Below are positions 56,898-64,000 of a stretch of 64,000 nt of DNA, in pieces. The notes below the pieces were generated by a model, which ran no database searches, was not told where the DNA came from, and saw only the letters and a program-made list of their open reading frames with translations. The stretch is from Alteripontixanthobacter maritimus. Lineage in GTDB: Bacteria > Pseudomonadota > Alphaproteobacteria > Sphingomonadales > Sphingomonadaceae. The first letter of the stretch is position 1. The number at the start of each line of letters is the position of its first letter. The translations under genes were made by a program, and so were the position numbers. The stretch lies in assembly GCF_003340475.1 (NCBI RefSeq), contig NZ_QBKA01000002.1, forward strand, positions 443,501-507,500, given 5' to 3'.

Positions 56898-56987
56898 GTG
56901 AAGTTGGCTACTGTCTTGTCCGTCCTCGGCCTGATAGCTGTCCCTGCAGCAGCAACGGCACAAAATGAACCCAGCGCGCCGGCGTAA
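56898..56987 (+). CDS. Possible tiny exported peptide, 29 residues
   Basis: GTG at 56898, with AAGGA seven bases upstream, opens MKLATVLSVLGLIAVPAAATAQNEPSAPA, here described in two parts: residues 1-20 are a complete signal peptide and residues 21-29 (AQNEPSAPA) the short remainder. It could be a real small peptide or the start of a truncated exported protein; a different frame continues open for about 50 codons after it. It lies in the gap between the divergent lysozyme gene and the glnA end. Confidence 0.35.
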   Translation: MKLATVLSVLGLIAVPAAATAQNEPSAPA

Positions 56988-57078
56988 ATATCGTTCTTGA
57001 AGCGTCGCAAACGGGTGGCGGGCTGAAGGGTCGATATTGCCAAGGACCGGTTGCTCGCGCGGGAACTGGTCCGGAAAC

Positions 57079-57112
57079 GAAAAAGGGCGCCCGGTTTATC
57101 GGACGCCCTTTT
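57079..57112. terminator. Terminator between the small peptide ORF and glnA
   Basis: AGGGCGCCCG (57084-57093) pairs with CGGACGCCCT (57100-57109) with one mismatch and a six-base loop. An A run precedes it and a T run follows, so it may work in both directions. The rest of 56988-57317 shows no gene. Confidence 0.7.
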
Positions 57113-57249
57113 CTATCGTTGACATCAAGCCTTTAGCCGTGATGCGACATGGGAACTGTAAACAAAACTGCCAACGGTCCGTCGACCGCCAACTACCAAA
57201 TACCGATTACCATCCGCCTATCAAACATTGCCAATTTCGTATCGAATGC

Positions 57250-57279
57250 CCGGACTGTTGAAAGTGTTCGGCAGTCCGG
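57250..57279. other. Hairpin downstream of glnA
   Basis: CCGGACTG (57250-57257) and CAGTCCGG (57272-57279) form a perfect 8-bp stem with a 14-base loop, 38 bases after the glnA stop. No T tract follows on the minus strand, so it may be an mRNA-end stabiliser rather than a terminator. Confidence 0.5.
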
Positions 57280-57317
57280 TCGCAATTGACTTATTGTTCG
57301 ACCTTAAGGCCCAGCGA

Positions 57318-58727
57318 TCAGGCGCTGTAGTAGAGGTCATACTCCACGGCGCTTGGCGTGGTTTCGACACGCATGACTTCTTCCCATTTCAGTTCAGCGT
57401 AAGCATCGATCTGTTCCTTGGTGAACACGTCGCCCTGCAACAGGAAGTCGTGATCGGCCTCCAGAGCTTCCAGCGCCTCGCGCAAGCTACCGCATACTGT
57501 CGGCACGTCGGCCAGTTCGGCTGGCGGCAGATCGTACAGGTTCTTGTCCATCGCCTCGCCGGGATGGATTTTGTTCTGGATCCCATCGATCCCGGCCATC
57601 AGCAGGGCAGCGGCAGAGAGGTAGGGGTTGGCCATCGCATCGGGGAAGCGGAACTCCACCCGCTTCGCCTTCTCGCCCGCTCCATATGGGATACGGCAAG
57701 AAGCGGAGCGATTGCGCGCGGAATAGGCGAGCAAAACCGGCGCTTCGAAACCCGGGACCAGCCGCTTGTAGCTGTTGGTCGTCGGGTTAGTGAAGGCATT
57801 CAGCGCCTTGGCATGTTTGACCACGCCGCCGATGTAATACAAGCAATTGTCCGAAAGCCCGGCATAGCCATTGCCCGCGAACGTGTTTTTACCATCGTTC
57901 CAGATCGACATGTGAGTGTGCATGCCCGATCCGTTATCGTCCTTGATCGGCTTGGGCATGAAAGTCGCCGTCTTGCCATAGGCGTCGGCCACCTGGTGCA
58001 CCACATACTTATAGATCTGCATGTTGTCGGCGGTTTCGAGCAGGGTAGCGAAGGTCACGCCCAGCTCGTGCTGCGCGGCAGCGACTTCATGATGGTGCTT
58101 GTCGCAGGGCAGTCCCATTTCAAGCATGGTGCTGACCATCTCGGACCGGATATCGACCGCGCTGTCGATCGGCGCGACGGGGAAGTAACCACCCTTGGCG
58201 CGCGGGCGGTGCGCCATGTTGCCGCCTTCGATTTCCTTGCCCGAATTGGTCGGCAGTTCGACATCGTCTATGGCGAAGCCCGAACCGGCATAGCCATCTT
58301 CGAACCGAACATCGTCGAACATGAAAAACTCCGCTTCCAGCCCGACATAGATCGTGTCGCCCAGACCGGCGGATTTGACAAAGGACTCCGCACGTTTGGC
58401 AGTGGAGCGTGGGTCTCGGCCGTAAAGTTCGCCGGTGGAGGGTTCCACGATATCGCAGAACAGGATCATCATCGGCGTAGCACTGAACGGATCGATATAA
58501 GTGCGGTCGAGGTCGGGCCGCAGGATCATGTCGCTTTCGTTGATGACCTTCCAACCTGCGATGGAGGAGCCGTCGAACATCAGCCCGTCTTCCAACTCAT
58601 CCTCACCCAGTGCGGATGCAACCATGGAGAGGTGTTGCCACTTGCCCTTGGGGTCGGTGAAGCGAAGATCCACCCACTCGATCTCGTCGTCCTTGATCTG
58701 TTTCAATACGTCTTTTGCGGATGGCAT
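57318..58727 (-). CDS. glnA: Glutamine synthetase, type I
   Basis: A 469-residue dodecameric enzyme making glutamine from glutamate, ammonia and ATP. Visible are the N-terminal beta-grasp ([13 protein letters not shown]), the Asp-50-type loop (DGSSIAGW), the metal-binding EAEFFMFDD, the ATP/glutamate site ([12 protein letters not shown], with [10 protein letters not shown] before it), and the adenylylation site Tyr398 in NLYDLPP, which makes it a GlnE-regulated GSI-beta. AGAGGA precedes the ATG. It follows glnB by 62 bases, the usual glnBA arrangement for PII-controlled nitrogen assimilation. Confidence 0.98.
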   Translation of the reverse strand: MPSAKDVLKQIKDDEIEWVDLRFTDPKGKWQHLSMVASALGEDELEDGLMFDGSSIAGWKVINESDMILRPDLDRTYIDPFSATPMMILFCDIVEPSTGELYGRDPRSTAKRAESFVKSAGLGDTIYVGLEAEFFMFDDVRFEDGYAGSGFAIDDVELPTNSGKEIEGGNMAHRPRAKGGYFPVAPIDSAVDIRSEMVSTMLEMGLPCDKHHHEVAAAQHELGVTFATLLETADNMQIYKYVVHQVADAYGKTATFMPKPIKDDNGSGMHTHMSIWNDGKNTFAGNGYAGLSDNCLYYIGGVVKHAKALNAFTNPTTNSYKRLVPGFEAPVLLAYSARNRSASCRIPYGAGEKAKRVEFRFPDAMANPYLSAAALLMAGIDGIQNKIHPGEAMDKNLYDLPPAELADVPTVCGSLREALEALEADHDFLLQGDVFTKEQIDAYAELKWEEVMRVETTPSAVEYDLYYSA

Positions 58728-58789
58728 ATGGAATGTTCCTCTGTTGAATTTTGTATCGCGCAGATGGCGCGCGCAGAATTGCTGTCGCG

Positions 58790-59248
<459 letters not shown>

Positions 59249-59295
59249 TCAGACTGGTCAGTATGCCTACAGAACAGACACGCTCTGCCTGCAAT

Positions 59296-60231
59296 TTAAG
59301 CATCGGATAGGCGCAGTCCGGATGTTTGTGGCAGGCCGCACATCAGGTTGAGGTTCTGCACCGCAGCACCGCTCGCCCCTTTGCCAAGATTGTCGAGCTG
59401 GGCGACGAGCCGGGCGTTCCAGCCACCCTCGTTACCGAAAACCGACAGTTTGAGCGCATCGGACGGAGCGGCAGTCGGTTCCAGCAGCAGCTCTCCGACC
59501 TGGCGATTTTCCTGAACCGTGACGACTTCCGAACCATCGTAGAATGATATGAGAGCATTCCGCAGTTGATCGGAATGCGGGTTGTTTGGCATCGCACCCA
59601 GATGCAGGGGCACCTCCACGATCATGCCGCGAAAAGCCGAACCTACCGAAGGCGCGAACAGGACCGGATGATCGAGCCCGGCATACGTTTGCATTTCGGG
59701 CAGGTGCTTGTGCGCGAGATCGTAGCCATAAGCACGGAAAGCCGGGGCTTCTGCCGCCTCGAACCGTTCGATCAGTGCCTTCCCGCCGCCCGAATACCCG
59801 CTGACGGCGTTGACCGTATACGGCCAGTCCGCAGGTAGCAGACCGCCGCGCACCAACGGCGCGACAAGCGCGAGAAATCCGGTCGGGTAGCAGCCGGGAT
59901 TGCTCACCCGCGTGGCATTTGCCACCACATCTTCGCCCACCAGTTCAGGAAACCCGTAAGTCCAGCCGTCGGCGGTGCGATAGGCGCTCGACGCGTCGAT
60001 CACACGTGTGCCGGATGCCGCATCGATCAGCGCTATCGCCTCACGCGCGGCATCGTCGGGCAGGCAAAGGATCGCGATATCCGCTTCGTTCAGAGCCTCG
60101 CGCCGTGCGGCGATATCCTTGCGGCGGTTGTCGGGTAAGGTGAGTAGCTCGAACTCGCTGCGTTGCGCCAGCCGATCGTGGATTTCCAGCCCCGTAGTCC
60201 CGGCTGCCCCATCGATGAAGACGCGAGTCAT
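59296..60231 (-). CDS. argC: N-acetyl-gamma-glutamyl-phosphate reductase
   Basis: A 311-residue NADPH enzyme of arginine synthesis, type 2 (short) ArgC. The N-terminal VFIDGAAGTTGLEI is the nucleotide-binding region; the catalytic Cys lies in VSNPGCYPTGF. KHLPEMQ supplies the conserved His. ATG 60231 overlaps the SH3-like gene's stop by four bases; an in-frame start at 60312 lies within that gene. The other arg genes are elsewhere. Confidence 0.94.
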   Translation of the reverse strand: MTRVFIDGAAGTTGLEIHDRLAQRSEFELLTLPDNRRKDIAARREALNEADIAILCLPDDAAREAIALIDAASGTRVIDASSAYRTADGWTYGFPELVGEDVVANATRVSNPGCYPTGFLALVAPLVRGGLLPADWPYTVNAVSGYSGGGKALIERFEAAEAPAFRAYGYDLAHKHLPEMQTYAGLDHPVLFAPSVGSAFRGMIVEVPLHLGAMPNNPHSDQLRNALISFYDGSEVVTVQENRQVGELLLEPTAAPSDALKLSVFGNEGGWNARLVAQLDNLGKGASGAAVQNLNLMCGLPQTSGLRLSDA

Positions 60232-60587
60232 TTGCCGGAGGTGGTTGAGGCAGCAAGGAGCCGCGTTTCGATCCACCCGGTCGGCCCTTCCGGACCGCAG
60301 CAGCCCCAGCACCAGTCGCCGGCAAAATCGAGCGCTTCGAATTGCTCGCCCGCCGCCATTTCGCGCAGCGTGTCGCTGTCACCGGTGCGTTTCAGCTTCA
60401 ACGGGGCACCGTCGTCACCCACACGGTAGGCTTGCGGGACGGCATAATGCGGCACCAGAAAACGACTGGCCAGAGCGATATGAGCAAGATCACCGCGTAA
60501 GGGCAGAGTCCCGGGTTCGGGCCGCACGACCGGGCCGGACAGGCGCACCCCGCCTTCTGGGGGCGAGTAATCGGACGCGTCTGTCAT
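60228..60587 (-). CDS. SH3-like domain protein, N-terminal domain of an NlpC/P60-type enzyme
   Basis: A 119-residue protein. RLSGPVVRPEPGTLPLRGDLAHIALASRFLVPHY (described as about 15-48) and the following bacterial SH3-like segment (LREMAAGEQFEALDF, WCWGCCGPEGPTGWI) strongly resemble the N-terminal half of sphingomonad NlpC/P60 endopeptidases, from memory of that family. The catalytic Cys-His domain that normally follows is missing: the frame stops at residue 119 and overlaps argC by four bases. It is either a stand-alone wall-binding-type domain or a truncated enzyme. Confidence 0.7.
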   Translation of the reverse strand: MTDASDYSPPEGGVRLSGPVVRPEPGTLPLRGDLAHIALASRFLVPHYAVPQAYRVGDDGAPLKLKRTGDSDTLREMAAGEQFEALDFAGDWCWGCCGPEGPTGWIETRLLAASTTSGK

Positions 60588-60706
60588 CTAACTCCCCCCC
60601 GACACCGAATGCCTACGCCGAATGCCTGCACGTTGCGGGTGCAGCACGCTTAGCGCCGGGCCTCTATAGGAGACGCCGCACCGCATCAAGTTGTGCGCCC
60701 GATCGC

Positions 60707-62104
60707 CTATTTGCCGAACCGTTCGCGCAACATGTGGAACGCGGCGCGCAGCCCGTAAGCCGCGCCGCCCTTGGAACGGCCGGGCTTGGGGAAGGGACGC
60801 CAGGCGAAGGTATCGAAATGCGCCCAGTCGATGCCGTCACCCACGAACCGGTCGAGGAACAGGCCAGCCACACTCGCACCCGCATAGGCGTTGCCATGCG
60901 CATTGTTGAGGTCGGCAATATCGGAATTTAGCCATTCGCGGTAACCGTCGGGCAGCGGCAGCCGCCACGGTTCGTCGTCATGCGCTTTGCCCGCCGCGAT
61001 CAGCGCATCGGCAGTGGCATCCTGCCGCGTCATCAGGGCAGGGTGATCGGGGCCGAGCGCGACACGCGCCGCGCCGGTCAGTGTGGCGAAATCGATGATA
61101 AGTTCCGGCTTCTCCTCGCTCGCCCGGGTCAGCGCGTCGCCCAGGATAAGGCGGCCTTCCGCATCGGTATTGCCGATCTCCACCGTCAGCCCCTTGCGAC
61201 TAGATAGAACGTCGCCTGGGCGGAAGGCGTTGGAGGCAATCGCGTTTTCGACGGCAGGCACCCACATATGCAGGCGTACCGGCAGCGCGGCCTCCATGAT
61301 GAGGTCGGCCAGAGCCAGCGCATGCGCCGCGCCCCCCATATCCTTCTTCATCAGCTTCATCCCTGCGGCGGATTTCACGTCCAGCCCGCCGGAATCGAAA
61401 CACACACCCTTGCCTATGATGGCGAGCACGGGCGCATCTTCCTTGCCCCAGACAAGGTGTATCAGGCGCGGTGCGTGATGGCGCGCGGCGGCCCGGCCCA
61501 CGGCGTGAACCATCGGGTAATCCTGCTCCAACGCATCGCCGCGCGTCACTGTGACTTTCGCGGAGTGTTTCTTGGCGATAGCTTCGGCTTCTTCCTCCAG
61601 CGCGGCGGGCCCCATATCCTCGGCCGGAGTGTTGACGAGATCCCGCACGCGCATGTCCGCGCGCGCTTCCGCCATGGCCAGGTCGATATCTTTGGCATTC
61701 TTCGTCAGCAGGATGCGCGGTCCGGTCGGGTTGTCGTCCTTCTTGTAACGCTCGAACGTGTATTGCGCGGTTTGCCAACCGAACAGGGCAGGGCCGGGTT
61801 CGCGATCTCCGCCATTCGATGCGGCACGGCGATACGTGCCTTCAGGCAGCACTTCGGCCAGCTTGGCCATGCACCAGCTGGACAGCTCGTCAGGATCGGC
61901 CACACCGCCCACTGCGAACCAGCTATCGCCGTCGGGCACGATGCCGACCTGATACCCGCTGCCGTCGAATTTCTGCGCATCGAGCGCCACACGTTGCGAA
62001 GGTTTGAGCGATTTTGCCCAGCCTTCATAACCGTCCTTGTTGACGAGGTGGATGGCGGTGGCGGTCTGCCCGCGATCGGGCGCAATCAGGTCTGTCTTGG
62101 TCAT
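60707..62104 (-). CDS. Leucyl aminopeptidase family (M17) metalloprotease
   Basis: A 465-residue cytosolic aminopeptidase of the PepA/PepB family releasing N-terminal amino acids. The two-zinc site is seen in IIGKGVCFDSGGLDVK and the family signature NTDAEGRLILGD. Catalytic-domain motifs KKDMGGAAHALALADLI and WRLPLPDGYREWL follow. The N-terminal domain (1 to about 150) is longer and divergent from PepA. ATG 62104 is preferred over a TTG at 62116. It is divergent from map with 82 bases between them. Confidence 0.93.
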   Translation of the reverse strand: MTKTDLIAPDRGQTATAIHLVNKDGYEGWAKSLKPSQRVALDAQKFDGSGYQVGIVPDGDSWFAVGGVADPDELSSWCMAKLAEVLPEGTYRRAASNGGDREPGPALFGWQTAQYTFERYKKDDNPTGPRILLTKNAKDIDLAMAEARADMRVRDLVNTPAEDMGPAALEEEAEAIAKKHSAKVTVTRGDALEQDYPMVHAVGRAAARHHAPRLIHLVWGKEDAPVLAIIGKGVCFDSGGLDVKSAAGMKLMKKDMGGAAHALALADLIMEAALPVRLHMWVPAVENAIASNAFRPGDVLSSRKGLTVEIGNTDAEGRLILGDALTRASEEKPELIIDFATLTGAARVALGPDHPALMTRQDATADALIAAGKAHDDEPWRLPLPDGYREWLNSDIADLNNAHGNAYAGASVAGLFLDRFVGDGIDWAHFDTFAWRPFPKPGRSKGGAAYGLRAAFHMLRERFGK

Positions 62105-62186
62105 AAACGCGCGCAATGCCGTATCGCGCCCTTCGATGCGAGCGGAATCTCTCGCAAAATCCCGGTGCGCTCGCTATGTGAGGGGT

Positions 62187-63014
62187 ATGAACGAATATCA
62201 GACGATCACTGCCGACGACACCGTACTGCGCGACGGCACCATCAAGCTGCACGGGCCCGAAGGGTACGAGGGAATGCGCAAGGCGGGCAAGCTCGCCGCG
62301 TCCATTCTCGACGAGATGGCGAACCGGGTGAAGCCCGGGGTGAGTACGGAAGAGCTCGACCGGGTGGTGCGGGAAATGACGCTGGATGGCGGCGCGGTTC
62401 CGGCGACGCTCGGCTATCGCGGCTACACCCATAGCTGCTGTATCTCGATCAACCATGTCGTGTGCCACGGCATCCCGTCGGACCGTACGCTGAAGGACGG
62501 GGATATCGTCAATATCGACGTCACCCCGCTGCTCGACGGGTGGCATGGCGATACCAGCCGGATGTTCCTGGTAGGCGATGTTTCGCTGCGCGCGCGACGG
62601 CTGGTGGATATCACGCATGAGTGCCTGATGATCGGGATCGACAAGGCGCAGCCGGGTGCACGGCTAGGCGATGTCGGTGCGGCGATCGAGGACCACGCAC
62701 GGCAGTTCCGTTACGGCGTGGTGCGCGAATTTTGCGGCCATGGCCTCGGCCGCCTGTTCCACGATGCGCCGGAAGTGGTCCATGCAGGCACACCCGGCAC
62801 CGGCCCCGAATTGCGCCCGGGAATGTTCTTCACCATCGAACCGATGATCAACCTTGGCAAGCCGCACGTAAAGCTGCTGCGCGACGGCTGGACCGCGGTG
62901 ACGCGCGACAAATCGCTATCGGCCCAATTCGAACATTCGATCGGCATTACCGAGACGGGCAACGAGATTTTCACGGCTAGCGAGAAGGGCCTGCACAAGC
63001 CCGGCGATTATTGA
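62187..63014 (+). CDS. map: Methionine aminopeptidase, type I
   Basis: A 275-residue enzyme removing the initiator methionine. The pita-bread fold's metal ligands appear in NIDVTPLLDGWHGDTSR (two Asp), CGHGLGRLFHDAPE (His), FFTIEP (Glu) and FEHSIGIT (Glu). A 20-residue N-terminal lead precedes the usual MRKAGKLAASILDEM. GAGGGG precedes the ATG. It converges on ccmB, 14 bases apart. Confidence 0.97.
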   Translation: MNEYQTITADDTVLRDGTIKLHGPEGYEGMRKAGKLAASILDEMANRVKPGVSTEELDRVVREMTLDGGAVPATLGYRGYTHSCCISINHVVCHGIPSDRTLKDGDIVNIDVTPLLDGWHGDTSRMFLVGDVSLRARRLVDITHECLMIGIDKAQPGARLGDVGAAIEDHARQFRYGVVREFCGHGLGRLFHDAPEVVHAGTPGTGPELRPGMFFTIEPMINLGKPHVKLLRDGWTAVTRDKSLSAQFEHSIGITETGNEIFTASEKGLHKPGDY

Positions 63015-63028
63015 AGTCAGGCTAATTC

Positions 63029-63697
63029 CTAACTCTCGCGCGCTGCCCTCAATGCTGCGCCTGCCGCGAACGGGGCAAGCGCAACCAGTACCAGACTGAC
63101 CACTGCCGCCAGCGCGATGCCGCTGCCATCGGGGCGCGCCAGCGTTCCGGCACCGAACAGCAGGATGGGTGCGGCAAGTGGGATCAGCAGCAGTCCCGCG
63201 AGCGCAGCGCTTCCGCGCAAGGTCGCAGTCAGTGCAGCGATTGTCACACCGATTGCGGCCAGACCCGGCGTACCGACCAGCAGCCCCGACAGAACGATTT
63301 GCAATGTCGGACCGTCCAGCGAAAGCAGTGCTGCCGCCGGGATGCAGGCCAGCAGCAACAGCGGTGCGAAAGCGAGCCAGTGGGCGATAATCCGCACCAG
63401 CATCGCAGCCTCGTCCGACACGCCGCGCAGGGCCAATTGGTCGAACACTCCCGCTTCTAGATCACCTGCCACCAGACGTTCCAAAGGCAGGATCGCAGCT
63501 AATAGCGCAGCCACCCAGATGACCCCGCCCCCGGTTTGCGCCAACAGGTCCGGCTCTGGCCCGACGGCGAAGGGGAACAGCATCGCCACCGCGAGGAAGA
63601 ACAATAGCGGCAACAGCCCGCTTCCGCCATTTGCACCCAATCCCGGAAGCAGGCGTACGACATCGCGTCGCAGCAGAAGTGTGAGAGCGCGTATCAT
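63029..63697 (-). CDS. ccmB: Haem exporter membrane protein CcmB
   Basis: A 222-residue inner-membrane subunit of the CcmAB(CD) ABC system for cytochrome c maturation. About six hydrophobic segments, with the conserved GGVIWVAALLAAILPLERLV and LSGLLVGTPGLAAIGV regions. The start at 63697 overlaps the ccmA stop by four bases (ATGA). Cytochrome c maturation genes ccmC and later ones would lie elsewhere. Confidence 0.93.
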   Translation of the reverse strand: MIRALTLLLRRDVVRLLPGLGANGGSGLLPLLFFLAVAMLFPFAVGPEPDLLAQTGGGVIWVAALLAAILPLERLVAGDLEAGVFDQLALRGVSDEAAMLVRIIAHWLAFAPLLLLACIPAAALLSLDGPTLQIVLSGLLVGTPGLAAIGVTIAALTATLRGSAALAGLLLIPLAAPILLFGAGTLARPDGSGIALAAVVSLVLVALAPFAAGAALRAARES

Positions 63698-64000
63698 GGC
63701 GCGTACCCTCCCAGCTCGCATTGCCGCGCCGCCACCGTGTCGATCGTTTGGTGGGAGGCGAAGGCGCACACACCGCCGCCCGCGCAGTGTTCACTGATCG
63801 CCGTCTCGACCAACCTGCGGGACCGGGCGTCCAGCCCGCTCATCGGTTCATCCAGCAGCCAGATCGGTGCCGCCTGCAATGTAACGCGGGCGAGGGCCGC
63901 GCGCTTGCGCTGGCCGGTTGAAAGATACTGCACCGGCACATCCGCCAGATCGTCCAGAGCCAGCCGTCGCATTACCTGCGCGCAGGCATCATGACCGTCC
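63694..64000 (-). CDS. ccmA: Cytochrome c maturation ATPase CcmA, C-terminal part
   Basis: The last 101 complete codons of an ABC ATPase; the gene enters from beyond position 64000. The ABC signature (QYLSTGQRKRAALARV), Walker B (IWLLDEPMSGLD), D-loop and the H-switch His (FASHQ) are present, so only the Walker A half is outside. CcmA powers the release of the haem chaperone CcmE. Its stop overlaps ccmB by four bases. Confidence 0.93.
   Translation of the reverse strand, partial: DGHDACAQVMRRLALDDLADVPVQYLSTGQRKRAALARVTLQAAPIWLLDEPMSGLDARSRRLVETAISEHCAGGGVCAFASHQTIDTVAARQCELGGYAP

Noticed and set aside
61268-62434. 388-codon plus-strand frame overlapping the aminopeptidase and map
   Set aside because: Covers parts of two well-supported genes in the wrong frame.

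Overview
The window looks like about 64 kb of chromosome from an alphaproteobacterium of the Sphingomonadales, most likely the Erythrobacteraceae. This is inferred from a GC content near 60%, two long TonB-dependent receptors, the order argS - SPOR protein - nagZ - scpA - scpB - tatABC, the ispH - thrB - rnhA group with an APH-fold homoserine kinase, and a Caulobacter-style cpa/tad pilus locus. No rRNA, tRNA, CRISPR array, insertion sequence or integrase was seen. Most of the window is ordinary, tightly packed core genome with many 1- to 4-base start/stop overlaps.

Layout. 0-13 kb: a membrane-anchored penicillin-acylase-family amidase, clpB behind a heat-shock-type promoter, and two TonB-dependent receptors flanking a small secreted protein. 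13-17 kb: a tight three-gene minus-strand operon with two different Fe(II)/2-oxoglutarate oxygenases and a class I methyltransferase, whose joint role I cannot name. 16.7-21.3 kb: thiolase, SDR dehydrogenase, enoyl-CoA hydratase, methylthioadenosine phosphorylase and a MarR regulator. 21.4-28.8 kb: a tad pilus operon cpaA-cpaB-cpaC-cpaD-cpaE-tadB-tadC with no cpaF/tadA ATPase at its usual place. 28.9-33.8 kb: a serine hydrolase, a D-amino-acid-dehydrogenase-like flavoprotein and a YegP-family protein, then rnhA, thrB and ispH. 33.9-41.7 kb: a lipoprotein, then the argS to tatC cluster for translation, wall recycling, chromosome condensation and twin-arginine export.

41.7-46.7 kb: a small exported protein, a secreted YtcJ-type amidohydrolase, a 3-hydroxyisobutyrate-dehydrogenase-like gene broken by a one-base deletion in a C run, and ilvA. 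47-54.3 kb: the N-end-rule aminoacyl-transferase followed by the outer-membrane tamA-tamB pair. 54.3-57 kb: a fasciclin lipoprotein, an asparagine/glycine/lysine-rich exported protein, a GH24 lysozyme and a possible tiny exported peptide. 57.3-64 kb: glnB-glnA, argC with an overlapping SH3-like gene, an M17 aminopeptidase, methionine aminopeptidase, and the ccmA-ccmB haem exporter genes running off the end.

The parts most worth a second look are the double-oxygenase/methyltransferase operon, the ATPase-less pilus locus, the frameshifted dehydrogenase, the palindrome inside the clpB promoter, an inverted pair of interspersed-repeat arms at 17.9-18.0 kb, and the uneven base composition inside the first TonB receptor. 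All functional calls come from reading motifs by eye; no database search was run.
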